Shown: positions 17,263 to 25,844, counted from the first letter of the stretch. The stretch is 30,873 nucleotides of DNA from JACCZR01 sp035296565 (GCA_035296565.1 DATHAQ010000033.1:1-30873), one strand, 5' to 3'. Made by a program: numbers and translations. Notes: generated by a model not told the origin, from the letters alone.

Positions 17263-18803
17263 GCAGGCGCCGCCAAGCAGCAGGCGCAATCGTGGCCAGC
17301 CCGGTGCTGGTGGGAGCCGTGACCGTCCTCGTGGCCATCGTCGCGGTGTTCATCGCCTACGGCGCAAACGCGGGCCTGCCGTTCGTGCCCACCTACGACC
17401 TGAGGGTGCAGCTACCCAGCGGAGCCAAGCTCGTGAAGGGCAATGAGGTGCGCGTCGGCGGGTTCCGCGTCGGCGTCGTCGAGCAGATCGGCGCCGCCCG
17501 GCGGCCCACCAGCATCAACGGCGACGAGGAGACCGTGGCGCTGGTCGACCTCAAGCTCGACAAGACGGTCGAGCCGCTGGCCAAGGACACCTCGTTCACC
17601 GTGCGCCCGCGCTCGGCGCTCGGCCTCAAGTACGTCGAGGTGGTACCCGGCAAGTCGAAGCAGCTCTTCAAGCCCGGCGCGCTCGTCAAGCTCGGCAACG
17701 GAGGCGTCGACTCCGAACCGCCGATCGAGCTCGAGGACGTGTTGTCGACCTTCGACGCGAAGACCCGCGAGGCCGCGAAGACCGGCCTCGAGGGGTTCGG
17801 CTCGGGTCTCGCCGGCCGTGGCCAGTCGATCAACGAGGCCATCCGGGAGCTCAACCCCTTCCTGCGCTCGCTCACCCCGGTCATGCGCAACCTGAGCGAC
17901 CCCGACACAGAGTTGGCCGGCTTCTTCCAGGGCCTCGGGCGTGCGGCGGGGGAGGTGGCCCCGGTGGCGTCCACCCAAGCGGCCCTGTTCGGCAACATGG
18001 CCGACACCTTCGCGGCCATGACGCGGACGCCCGAGGCGCTCCGGGACTCGATCTCCGAGGGTGTGCCGACCCAGATCCAGGCCATCCACTCGTTGCGCTT
18101 CCAGCTGCCGTTCCTGCGCGACTTCGCCGACCTCTCACGCCGCCTGCGCCCGGCCGCGCGCCAGCTGCCGCGCTCGCTCCCGGCGATCAACCACACGCTG
18201 CTGGTGGGGCGTGACGTGCTGCCGCGCACCGTCGAGCTCTCCAACCGGCTGCGCCACACGTTCAACGCGCTCGACGACCTCGGCGAGAACCCGAACACCC
18301 TGCTCGCCATCAAGGACCTCGACCTCCTGGTCCGCGCCGGCAAGCCCGGGCTCGACTACGCCGGGCCCTACCAGACGGTTTGCAACTACGCGGTCTACTT
18401 CCTCAACCCGCTTGGCACGCACATCTCGGACGCGACCGGGGGCGGGACCGTCCAGCGCGTGGCGCTCAAGTTCGCCAACCCCACTCAGCGGAACGCGCTC
18501 ACCCGCCGCAGTGCCTCGCGTCCGGTCGACATTGCTCCGGGCCAGGACAACAAGCAGCCCGGTCCCAACCCGCCGGCGACGCTGCACGGCAACCCCGACG
18601 GCCCGGCGATCGACGCCAACGGCAACGCCGACTGCGAGGCCGGCCAGACCGGCTACGTCGACCGCTTCTACCCCAATGGCCGCTACGGCCCGAACGAGCT
18701 CGGCGGGCGCAAGGTCGCCCCCGGCTCCGACATCCCCGGGCTGCGCGGCGGCACGTACAAGTCCCGCCAGCTCGGCATCGACAACCTGAGCGACGTTCCC
18801 TGA
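17259..18803 (+). CDS. MCE family protein 3 (MlaD-like)
   Basis: Third MCE protein, 514 residues. An N-terminal helix (about 10-32) is followed by the MCE domain with VQLPSGAKLVKGNEVRVGGFRVGVVEQI (about 49-76). The shared motif IELEDVLSTFDAKTREAAK lies near 150-168, before a helix-rich region. The C-terminal 150 residues form a separate segment with CNYAVYFLNPLG and a tyrosine/glycine-rich end (GYVDRFYPNGRYGPNELGG), perhaps a globular cap. The gene overlaps both neighbours (ATGA upstream, TGATG downstream), as expected for subunits made in fixed proportion. Confidence 0.92.
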   Translation: MSRRRQAAGAIVASPVLVGAVTVLVAIVAVFIAYGANAGLPFVPTYDLRVQLPSGAKLVKGNEVRVGGFRVGVVEQIGAARRPTSINGDEETVALVDLKLDKTVEPLAKDTSFTVRPRSALGLKYVEVVPGKSKQLFKPGALVKLGNGGVDSEPPIELEDVLSTFDAKTREAAKTGLEGFGSGLAGRGQSINEAIRELNPFLRSLTPVMRNLSDPDTELAGFFQGLGRAAGEVAPVASTQAALFGNMADTFAAMTRTPEALRDSISEGVPTQIQAIHSLRFQLPFLRDFADLSRRLRPAARQLPRSLPAINHTLLVGRDVLPRTVELSNRLRHTFNALDDLGENPNTLLAIKDLDLLVRAGKPGLDYAGPYQTVCNYAVYFLNPLGTHISDATGGGTVQRVALKFANPTQRNALTRRSASRPVDIAPGQDNKQPGPNPPATLHGNPDGPAIDANGNADCEAGQTGYVDRFYPNGRYGPNELGGRKVAPGSDIPGLRGGTYKSRQLGIDNLSDVP

Positions 18804-20329
18804 TGGCCCTCTTCCGACGATCCAAGACGCAGAAGCGACAGTCGATGTCGACCTTCCGGGCCGGGCTGATCGCGCTCGCCCTGATCGGGCTGTTCGCCTA
18901 CTTCGGCTTCACCAAGTCGAACCCGTTCGCCGCGCCGGAGACGGTCACCGCCGTGTTCGAGAACGCCACCGGCCTCAAGCCCAAGTCGCCCGTCCGCATC
19001 GCCGGGGTGGAGATGGGCAAGGTCAAGCAGGTCAAGGGGCTCCCCGGCGGAACCGGTGCGGCGGAGGTGACCATGGAGGTCAAGGACAACGCGCTGCCGC
19101 TGCACACCGACGCCGAGGCCAAGATCCGCACGCGCATCTTCCTCGAGGGCAACTTCTTCGTCGACATCCGCCCGGGCACGCCCTCCGCGCCCATCCTTCC
19201 CAAGGGCGAGCCGATCCCCATGAAGCAGACCTACTCGCCGGTCCAGCTCGGCGACGTGCTGCGCGTGCTCAAGTCCGACGTCCGCGGCGACCTGCGCACC
19301 CTGCTCGCCGAGTTCTCGCTCAAGGGCCTGGGCGGGGGAGGGGCCGAAGCCTTCAACAACACGATCGACTACATGGAGCCGGCCTACAAGAGCACGGCGG
19401 TCGTCACGGACGCCCTGCTCGGCGAGAACCCCACGCGCGACCTCCAGCGCGTGCTCAGGGGCCAGCAGCGGGTGGCCGCCGCGCTCAATGTCGACCCCGG
19501 TGCCCTGCAGGGCCTGGTGACCAACATCAACACCACCGCGGGCGCGCTGGCGCGTGAGGACGTCTCGCTCGCGGCCTCGATCCCTGCTCTGCGCGACCTG
19601 CTGCGCACCGGCTACCCGGCCCTGGCCTCCCTCAACAACGCCCTGCCGTCGCTTCGGCGCTTCTCGGTCGACGCGCTGCCCGGCGTGCGCTCCACCCCGC
19701 GCACCATCGACGCCTCGATGCCCTTCATCCGCCAGACCCGCAAGCTCTTCACACGGCGCGAGCTGCGCGGCCTCACGCGCCAGACGCGCGCGCAGATCCC
19801 GCGCCTGGTCAGCCTCAACCGCCGTCTGCGACCGCTGCTCAGCAAGGCGCGCGAGCTCTCCTCGTGCGGCAACAACGTGCTGCTGCCGTGGGTCGAGACG
19901 CCCATCCCGTCGACGGAGCCGGAGAACACCAACCAGGAGGTCCGGCGCCAGCTCAACCGCAGCTTCGTCGGCCTCGCCGGCGAGAGCCGCACCAACGACG
20001 CCAACACACCGTGGTTCAGGATCGGCGCCGTCCCGCCGACCGCGCTGACCGGTCCCGACTCGCGGATCGAGCCGATCCCGCCCCCCGACGCCGAGTCCGC
20101 GCCGAAGCACCGGCCTGACGTCCCCTGTGAGACCCAGCAGCCACCCGAGCTGGCGGCGCCCAGCGAGGCCGGCGGCACCGTCGATCTGCTCAACCGGCCA
20201 CAGACCCGCCAGCGCACGGGCGAGCTCAAGCGCTCGTTCGAGCGCTACCGCAAGTCCGACAAGTTCCAGAGGCTGGTCGACCAGGCCCGCGAGGACGCCA
20301 AGCGCAAGCGACAGGAGGGCGGACGGTGA
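18803..20329 (+). CDS. MCE family protein 4 (MlaD-like)
   Basis: Fourth MCE protein, 508 residues. The basic N-terminus FRRSKTQKRQ precedes the membrane helix (about 19-35). The MCE domain shows VTAVFENATGLKPKSPVRIAGVEMGKV at about 47-73, and the shared motif QLGDVLRVLKSDVRGDLRTLL at about 149-169. Helical region to about 350, then a Pro-rich segment around CGNNVLLPWVETPIPS and a highly charged C-terminal helix. The ATG at 18803 overlaps the previous stop by one base; the open frame extending upstream is a shadow of the third MCE gene. The GTGA overlap at 20326-20329 couples it to the fifth. Confidence 0.92.
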   Translation: MALFRRSKTQKRQSMSTFRAGLIALALIGLFAYFGFTKSNPFAAPETVTAVFENATGLKPKSPVRIAGVEMGKVKQVKGLPGGTGAAEVTMEVKDNALPLHTDAEAKIRTRIFLEGNFFVDIRPGTPSAPILPKGEPIPMKQTYSPVQLGDVLRVLKSDVRGDLRTLLAEFSLKGLGGGGAEAFNNTIDYMEPAYKSTAVVTDALLGENPTRDLQRVLRGQQRVAAALNVDPGALQGLVTNINTTAGALAREDVSLAASIPALRDLLRTGYPALASLNNALPSLRRFSVDALPGVRSTPRTIDASMPFIRQTRKLFTRRELRGLTRQTRAQIPRLVSLNRRLRPLLSKARELSSCGNNVLLPWVETPIPSTEPENTNQEVRRQLNRSFVGLAGESRTNDANTPWFRIGAVPPTALTGPDSRIEPIPPPDAESAPKHRPDVPCETQQPPELAAPSEAGGTVDLLNRPQTRQRTGELKRSFERYRKSDKFQRLVDQAREDAKRKRQEGGR

Positions 20330-21693
20330 AGCAGGCCATCCGCAAGTACCTCAGCTCGGTCCTCGCCCTGATCGGGATGGCGATCGTCGCCCTGTTGGTG
20401 GCGGGCTACATCCTGTCCAACCAGCGCTTCCGCTTCCCGCTGATCTCCGAGAAGCCGCAGATAGTCAAGGTCGAGCTCGAGAACGCGCAGTCGGTGACCC
20501 CCGGCCAGGGGCAGACGGTGCGCGTGGCCGGCGTCCAGGTGGGCGAGGTCGGCAAGGTGGAGCTGGAGGACGGCCGCGCGGTGGTGGCGATGCAGATCCG
20601 CCCCGAGTACAAGGGCCTGATCCGCAGGGACGCCACCGTGCTCCTGCGGCCCAAGACCGGCCTCAAGGACATGTTCCTCGAGGTCGACCCCGGCGACGGG
20701 CCGCCAGTTCCCGAGGAGGGACGCGTCGAGCTGGCCAACACGGCACCGGACGTCGATCCCGACGAGATCCTCTCGGTGCTCGACGGCGATACGCGCGACT
20801 ACCTCAAGCTGCTGATCGGCGGGGCCGGCAAGGGGCTAGCAGGGCGTGGCGAGGACCTGCGCCAGACCTTCAAGCGGCTCGAGCCGCTGCACCGCGACCT
20901 GGACGCGGTCAACACCTCGGTCGCGCGCCGCCGCACCGACCTCAAGCGGCTGATCAACGACTACGGCTCGCTCATGACGGAGCTGTCGACCAAGGACGAG
21001 GACCTGACGAGGCTGGTGCGCGCCGGCAACGACACCTTCTCGGCGCTGGCGTCCGAGGAGGACAACCTGTCCCTGGCGGTCCGCCGCCTGCCCGGGACGC
21101 TGCGCGAGAGCCAGCGCACCCTCGGCCGGGTCGACACGCTCGCTGACGAGCTCGCCCCGACGCTCGAGTCGCTGCGCCCGGCCGTCCGCCGCCTGGACGA
21201 GACCAACGCCGCGGTGCTGCCGTTCGTGCGCGAGGCGGAACCGATCGTCCGCAAGCGGATCCGGCCCTTCACCCGCATCGGGCAGCCCTACGTGCGCAAC
21301 GTGGGCCTCGCGGCGCGAGGCCTGTCTAGGGCCGCGCCCGACCTGACAACCGGGATCGGCGAGCTCAACCGCTTCGTGAACATCGGCGCCTTCAACCCGC
21401 TCGGGCGCCAGCGCCGCTCGCAGGGCAACAACCCGCGCGAGGGCTTCCTCTACTGGCTGGCCTGGACGGCCCAGAACGGCGTTTCGCTTCACAGCACCGG
21501 GGACGGCCAGGGCGTTCGCCGCCGCCTGACCCTGTGCGGCCTGGACATTGAGGGGGCAATCGATCAGCTCGCGCCGGGCCTGGCCAGCGCGATCGGAGCG
21601 GGAACCATCCTGCCCGACCAGCTGGACCACGTTTTCGAAACGCTGCTCGAAGCGAACTTCGGCACCTGCTCGTTCCAGGGGATCGATAAGTAG
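20326..21693 (+). CDS. MCE family protein 5 (MlaD-like)
   Basis: Fifth MCE protein, 455 residues from GTG. The membrane helix (about 11-28) is followed by the MCE domain with VKVELENAQSVTPGQGQTVRVAGVQVGEV (about 47-75), and DEILSVLDGDTRDYLKLLI as the shared motif (about 146-164). The C-terminus is compact: FLYWLAWTAQNGVSLHS, two cysteines (LCGLDI and TCSF) and no disordered tail. In mycobacterial mce operons the fifth MCE protein is a lipoprotein, but this one has no lipobox. Its TAG stop directly abuts the ATG of the sixth gene. Confidence 0.92.
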   Translation: MKQAIRKYLSSVLALIGMAIVALLVAGYILSNQRFRFPLISEKPQIVKVELENAQSVTPGQGQTVRVAGVQVGEVGKVELEDGRAVVAMQIRPEYKGLIRRDATVLLRPKTGLKDMFLEVDPGDGPPVPEEGRVELANTAPDVDPDEILSVLDGDTRDYLKLLIGGAGKGLAGRGEDLRQTFKRLEPLHRDLDAVNTSVARRRTDLKRLINDYGSLMTELSTKDEDLTRLVRAGNDTFSALASEEDNLSLAVRRLPGTLRESQRTLGRVDTLADELAPTLESLRPAVRRLDETNAAVLPFVREAEPIVRKRIRPFTRIGQPYVRNVGLAARGLSRAAPDLTTGIGELNRFVNIGAFNPLGRQRRSQGNNPREGFLYWLAWTAQNGVSLHSTGDGQGVRRRLTLCGLDIEGAIDQLAPGLASAIGAGTILPDQLDHVFETLLEANFGTCSFQGIDK

Positions 21694-23289
21694 ATGATCA
21701 AGCAGACCCCCAGCGTCGGCCGCATGATCGCGATGGTCGCGTTCACCGCCTCCTGCGTAGGAATCCTGCTGTTCCTGTGGCTGGCCTTCGGCGGCTCGAT
21801 CCCGCTGCGGCCCGAAAGCTACCGCGTGACCGTGGTGGTGCCCGAGGCCACGACGCTGGTCGAGGAAGCCGACGTCCGCCTCGCGGGCGTGAACATCGGC
21901 AAGGTCAAGAAGCGCTCGCTGGACAAGGGCGGGGCTCGCACGCGCGTGGAGATCGAGATCAAGTCCAAGTACGCGCCGATCCCGCGCGACACCAAGGCGA
22001 TCCTGCGCCAGAAGACGCTGCTGGGCGAGGCGTTCCTCGAGCTCAGCCCCGGCAATCCCAAGACCGGTCAGCTCGAGGACGGCAGCCAGCTGAACACCAA
22101 GAACGTGGAGAGCACCACGGAGCTCGACGAGATCTTCCGCATCTTCGATCCGCCCACTCGGCGCGCGTTCCGCCGGTGGGTCCAGGAAGGCTCGACGGTG
22201 GTGTCCGGCGACTACGCGCAGGACTTCAACGACGCGCTGGGCAACCTGGCCCCGTTCGCCACCGACGGCTCGAAGCTGCTGCAGATCCTCGACGACCAGG
22301 AGATCGCGGTCCGGCGGACGATCAAGCACACCGGTCGCGTGTTCAACGCCCTGGCCGCCGAGGAGGGCCAGCTGCGGGGCCTGATCACCAACGGCAACGA
22401 GACCTTCGAGGCGCTGGCCTCCCGCGACGAGTCGCTGTCGCAGACCTTCGAGGTGCTGCCCACCTTCGAGCGCGAGACCCGCACGACGCTGCGCCGGCTC
22501 GACCGCTTCGCGGCCAACACCCGCCCGCTGGTCAACGACCTGAAGGGACCCGCCGACGATCTCGGACCCACCGTACGCGACCTCGGCCGCCTTGCGCCCC
22601 ATCTGACCCGGACGTTCAATGACTTGAGGCCGCTGATCCGCGCATCGCGCCGCGGCCTGCCCGCCGCCAGCCGGACGCTGCGGGGCCTGAACCCGGTCGT
22701 AGACGCGACCCACACGCTCATCCCCGAGCTGAGCCCGGTGCTGGCCGACCTCAGCTACAACGCTCCCTCGCTCGCGCGCTTCCTGTCGACCGGCGGCGGG
22801 GCGCTGGCCGCGGACGGGAGTAACAGCTACGCCGACAACGTCAAGCGCAACGAGCATCGTCTGCCCCAGATCGCGCTGATCGACAGCCAGAGCTTCCGCC
22901 AGCTCAACAACCGTCCCCCCGACGACCGTGGCAACACCTACGTCGCCCCCAACGCCTACACGCGGGCGCTACCCCTCGGGACGCTGGAGTCGGGAGACTG
23001 CGACCCCGTGGGCGGGGGGCAGCCCAACCCGAACGACGGTAAGGAGCAGCAGCTCGGCGCCCTCACCACCCCATTGACCGACAACCCGCTCCTCGCGCCG
23101 CTTGTCAACAACCTGATTTTCACGCCGCTTGGCAACGCTTTCCCCGTCCAGATCGACTCTTCGCCGCCCTGCTTCGTCCAGCCGCCGTCGCTGTTCCAGC
23201 ACCAGCAGTTCCCCAAGCTCGAGCGCGGCAAGGTCCAGGTCACCGGCCCTCCCTCGGGCACCGAGGGCACCCGCCCGGCCACACCGTGA
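21694..23289 (+). CDS. MCE family protein 6 (MlaD-like)
   Basis: Sixth MCE protein, 531 residues. The membrane helix (about 11-29) precedes the MCE domain with VTVVVPEATTLVEEADVRLAGVNIGKV (about 45-71), and ELDEIFRIFDPPTRRAFRRW is the shared motif (about 143-162). Long leucine/arginine-rich helical region, then a C-terminal part rich in Asn, Pro and Gly with two cysteines (GDCDP and PPCFVQ). The gene overlaps the first ferritin-like gene by GTGA (23286-23289), so the MCE set is translationally linked to it. Six MCE genes in a row match the stoichiometry of mycobacterial mceA-F. Confidence 0.92.
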   Translation: MIKQTPSVGRMIAMVAFTASCVGILLFLWLAFGGSIPLRPESYRVTVVVPEATTLVEEADVRLAGVNIGKVKKRSLDKGGARTRVEIEIKSKYAPIPRDTKAILRQKTLLGEAFLELSPGNPKTGQLEDGSQLNTKNVESTTELDEIFRIFDPPTRRAFRRWVQEGSTVVSGDYAQDFNDALGNLAPFATDGSKLLQILDDQEIAVRRTIKHTGRVFNALAAEEGQLRGLITNGNETFEALASRDESLSQTFEVLPTFERETRTTLRRLDRFAANTRPLVNDLKGPADDLGPTVRDLGRLAPHLTRTFNDLRPLIRASRRGLPAASRTLRGLNPVVDATHTLIPELSPVLADLSYNAPSLARFLSTGGGALAADGSNSYADNVKRNEHRLPQIALIDSQSFRQLNNRPPDDRGNTYVAPNAYTRALPLGTLESGDCDPVGGGQPNPNDGKEQQLGALTTPLTDNPLLAPLVNNLIFTPLGNAFPVQIDSSPPCFVQPPSLFQHQQFPKLERGKVQVTGPPSGTEGTRPATP

Positions 23290-23870
23290 ACGCATCCCGT
23301 AGGGGGTTCATGGCCGCAGGCGGAGTCGCGGCGCTCGCCCTGGCCGCGTGCGGCGGGGATACCGAGCGCGAGACTCCGGAGCGCGGCCCGGCGTCCGGCG
23401 ACCTGGATGTGGCGAACTTCGCCTTGGTGCTCGAGTACTTCGAGGAGGACTTCTACCGCCAGGTGCTCGACAACGGGGTCGTCACGGGCTCGGCAGGGCG
23501 GCTGATACGCGAGATACATCGCCACGAGCGCGAGCACGTGGCCGCGCTGGAGGAGGTCGCGCGCAAGCTGGGCGGGGCAGCGGGACCACCCCAGACGGAT
23601 TTCCAGAGCGTCTTCAAGGGCGGCCAGGCAGGCACCCTGCGTGCGGCGCTGGATTTCGAGAACACCGGCGCCGCGGCCTACCTCGGCCAGGCCAACAAGG
23701 TCCGCTCCAACGCCTTGCTGGCCGATGCCCTGTCCATCCACAGCGTGGAGGGCCGGCACGCGGCGGCGATCGCCGAGGAGACGGGCGCGACCTATCTCCC
23801 CGACGGGGCTTTCGCCACCCCGCTCGAGCCGCCGCAGGTCATGGCGCGGATAAGGCCCTATCTCGTATGA
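23286..23870 (+). CDS. Ferritin-like domain lipoprotein with Tat signal
   Basis: Exported ferritin-like (Ferritin_2/DUF4439-type) protein, 194 residues. The N-terminus has a twin-arginine motif SRRGFM (4-9), a hydrophobic core and a lipobox LAAC with Cys22, so it is probably exported folded and lipid-anchored on the outer membrane face. The four-helix domain carries metal-ligand-like residues: VLEYFEEDFY (Glu50, 53, 54), HEREHV (His80, Glu81, His84), FENTG (Glu125) and VEGRH (Glu155, His158), which is the spacing of di-iron bundles. It is coupled by overlap to the last MCE gene and to a second ferritin-like gene. The activity is unknown; iron binding or oxidation is inference. Confidence 0.85.
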   Translation: MNASRRGFMAAGGVAALALAACGGDTERETPERGPASGDLDVANFALVLEYFEEDFYRQVLDNGVVTGSAGRLIREIHRHEREHVAALEEVARKLGGAAGPPQTDFQSVFKGGQAGTLRAALDFENTGAAAYLGQANKVRSNALLADALSIHSVEGRHAAAIAEETGATYLPDGAFATPLEPPQVMARIRPYLV

Positions 23871-24466
23871 GCGCCGAGCTCACACGGGGACAGCTGATCA
23901 CCCGCGGCGCCGCGCTGGCCGGGGCCACCGCCACGCTGGCCGCCTTCGGCCCGGCGACTATGAAGGCGGCGGCGGAGGGCGGGAACGTGGACCTCGAGGT
24001 GGCCCAGTTCGCGCTGCTGCTCGAGCGCTTGGAGGCCGACTTCTACGTGCGCGCGCTCAAGGAGGTGCCCTTCCGCTCGCCGTCGGCGCGCAGCATGGCC
24101 CGTACCTTCGCCGACGACGAGACGCAGCACGTCGACGCGCTCGAGCAGCTGGTGCGCCAACTCAACGGCCGTGCCGGCCGGGCCCCCAAGTTCGACTTCG
24201 GCTCGGCGCTCTCCAACGAGGAGGCCTTCCTCAAGACGGCGATGCTCTTCGAGGACACCGGCGTCTCGGCCTACAACGGCTCCGGGCCGCTGATCGAGAA
24301 CGACGACATCCTGGAGACCGCCGGCCAGATCGTGCAGGTCGAGGCGCGCCACGCCGCGCGCTGCCGCCGCGAGAACGACACCAACCCCGCGCCCCGGGCG
24401 TTTGACCAGGCGTTGACCATGGACCAGGTGATGAGCCGACTGCGGCCCTACATCAAGCAGTCATGA
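23867..24466 (+). CDS. Ferritin-like domain exported protein
   Basis: Paralogue of the preceding protein, 199 residues. Its N-terminus (TRGQLITRGAALAGATATLAAFG) looks like a Tat-type leader that has lost the double arginine and has no lipobox, so export and anchoring are uncertain. The four-helix domain keeps the ligand-like residues LLERLEADFY (Glu53, Glu56), DETQHV (Glu85, His88), FEDTG (Glu129) and VEARH (Glu159, His162). Both end with the same (M)xRxRPY motif. The ATG overlaps the preceding stop (ATGA, 23867-23870), and its own stop overlaps the cupredoxin start. The pair may form a hetero-oligomer; that is inference. Confidence 0.85.
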   Translation: MSAELTRGQLITRGAALAGATATLAAFGPATMKAAAEGGNVDLEVAQFALLLERLEADFYVRALKEVPFRSPSARSMARTFADDETQHVDALEQLVRQLNGRAGRAPKFDFGSALSNEEAFLKTAMLFEDTGVSAYNGSGPLIENDDILETAGQIVQVEARHAARCRRENDTNPAPRAFDQALTMDQVMSRLRPYIKQS

Positions 24467-24849
24467 GGCGTGCCGCTCTCCTGTCCTTGGCGTGCGCGGT
24501 GGCCCTGGGTGGCTGCGGCGGGATGAAGAAGGGCGGCCTCACCCCGGTCGGCAACGACGAGGCCACCAAGGCTCCCGCCGACGCACAGACCGACGCCACT
24601 GTGGAGATGGTCAGGATCTCGTACTCGCCCGGCACCATCCGCGTCCGCCCCGGGGGCAAGGTCACCTGGATCAACCGCGACAAGGTCGCCCACACGGTCA
24701 CCGTCGGAGACGAGCTCTACCACGAGTTCGACTCCGGCCCGATCGAGCCGGGCAAGCGATACACGCGCACCTTTAAGAGCGAGCGCAAGATCGGCTACCT
24801 CTGCACCATCCACCCCAACATGGAGGGGACGGTCTTCGTCCAGCCCTAG
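24463..24849 (+). CDS. Plastocyanin-like cupredoxin lipoprotein
   Basis: Type I copper protein, 128 residues. The signal peptide ends in a lipobox LGGC with Cys18, so it should be anchored outside the membrane. The cupredoxin domain (about 45-128) has all four expected copper ligands: His77 in VAHTV, then Cys114, His117 and Met120 in YLCTIHPNM. PGTIRVRPGGKVTWIN and GTVFV are standard strands of the family. It should carry single electrons, or bind copper. It is the last gene of the MCE-ferritin operon (ATGA overlap at 24463-24466), only 3 bases from the convergent crotonase gene. Confidence 0.9.
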   Translation: MRRAALLSLACAVALGGCGGMKKGGLTPVGNDEATKAPADAQTDATVEMVRISYSPGTIRVRPGGKVTWINRDKVAHTVTVGDELYHEFDSGPIEPGKRYTRTFKSERKIGYLCTIHPNMEGTVFVQP

Positions 24850-24852
24850 GGG

Positions 24853-25617
24853 CTACGCCCCGGCGCCCGCGCCGCTGCGGCCCTGGCCGCCCGCGAAGCG
24901 CCCCGCGCCCTCCCAGGCGGTGGCCAGGGTCTCGCGGCCGCTGCGCGACTCGACGGCCAGGCCCTCCTCGAAGCTCAGCCCGGTGCCCTCGATCGCCGCC
25001 CGGCGGTCGGCGAGCATCGTGTCCTGGGGGAAGGAGGCCAGCGCCTCGGCGTAGGCCAGCGCGCGCGTGACGTGCTCGCCGGCGGGCACGATCTCGGTCA
25101 GCAGGCCCATCGCGAGAGCTTCCTCGGCCTCGACCATACGGCCGCTGAGGATGATGTCCAGCGCTCGGCCCAGGCCCACGATGCGCGGTAGCCGCTGCGT
25201 GCCTCCGTCGATCAGCGGGACGCCCCAGCGGCGCTCGGGGAAGCCGAGAGTGGAGCCCTCCGCTGCGATGCGCAGGTCGCACCACAGGGCGAGCTCCAGC
25301 CCGCCGGCCAGGCACCAGCCGCCGATGGCCGCGATGGTGGGCTTCGGCGAGATGAGGCGGGTGAAGCCGAGCGGTCCCTCCGGCAGGTCGAGACGCTCGC
25401 CGAAGGTCTCGATCGCCTTGAGGTCGGCGCCGGCGCAGAAGGCGACGCCGCCGGCGCCGGTGAGCACCATGACCCGCGCATCGTCGTCGGCGACGAACCT
25501 GTCGTAGGCCTCGCCGAGCCGCTGGGCGGTGGGGCCGTCGACGGCGTTGCGGCGCTCGGGCCGGTCGATGGTCACGACCGCCGCGGCGCCTATGCGCTCG
25601 TAGGTGACCTCAGCCAC
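24853..25617 (-). CDS. Enoyl-CoA hydratase/isomerase family (crotonase) protein
   Basis: Crotonase superfamily enzyme acting on acyl-CoA thioesters, 254 residues, from GTG. The oxyanion-hole segments are CAGADLK (61-67) and GGWCLAGGLELAL (99-111). FPERRWG at 126-132 supplies Glu128, aligning with the first catalytic glutamate of enoyl-CoA hydratase. The second glutamate position (GRALDIILSG) appears to be Asp154, so a hydratase reaction is not certain. GGTQRLPRIVG is conserved. The C-terminus is a Gly/Ala-rich tail. It is alone on its strand, with no beta-oxidation partners nearby. Confidence 0.88.
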   Translation of the reverse strand: MAEVTYERIGAAAVVTIDRPERRNAVDGPTAQRLGEAYDRFVADDDARVMVLTGAGGVAFCAGADLKAIETFGERLDLPEGPLGFTRLISPKPTIAAIGGWCLAGGLELALWCDLRIAAEGSTLGFPERRWGVPLIDGGTQRLPRIVGLGRALDIILSGRMVEAEEALAMGLLTEIVPAGEHVTRALAYAEALASFPQDTMLADRRAAIEGTGLSFEEGLAVESRSGRETLATAWEGAGRFAGGQGRSGAGAGA

Positions 25618-25627
25618 CGCGCGGGTG

Positions 25628-25831
25628 CTACCAGCCGACGCTGCGGCGGAGCTCGGAGGCCTTCTTGGCCTCCTTGCGCTTGTCCAGCTTGGACTGGATC
25701 GCCGAGCCCGTGATCACCACGAGGGCGAAGAACAGGACAACGCCCAGTGAGAAGAAAGTGATGATGCGGTCGTCGGTCTCGCCGAGCAGCCCCTCGCCGT
25801 TGTCCGCGGCGGTCACGAGAAGCGAATGCAC
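25628..25831 (-). CDS. Small single-span membrane protein
   Basis: A 67-residue protein not recognised as a named family. An N-terminal polar part (DNGEGLLGETDDR) precedes a strongly hydrophobic helix at about 24-46 (IITFFSLGVVLFFALVVITG) and a basic cytoplasmic tail (KLDKRKEAKKASELRR), giving an N-out, C-in orientation by the positive-inside rule. The GTG at 25831 is chosen because TAAACT lies exactly seven bases upstream and because the longer frame is an antisense shadow of the pyrophosphatase gene. It may accompany envelope functions; no function is claimed. Confidence 0.7.
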   Translation of the reverse strand: MHSLLVTAADNGEGLLGETDDRIITFFSLGVVLFFALVVITGSAIQSKLDKRKEAKKASELRRSVGW

Positions 25832-25838
25832 GCGCGGC

Positions 25839-25844
25839 AGTTTA
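25839..25844 (-). promoter_or_regulatory. Candidate -10 box, leaderless, small membrane protein gene
   Basis: TAAACT on the minus strand, seven bases before the GTG at 25831. It overlaps by two bases the plus-strand -10 box of the pyrophosphatase gene. Confidence 0.45.

Noticed and set aside
20836..22857. 673-codon minus-strand frame opposite MCE genes 5 and 6
   Set aside because: Antisense shadow of two well-supported MCE genes, composed of Gln/Ala/Val/Arg repeats typical of reversed coding sequence.
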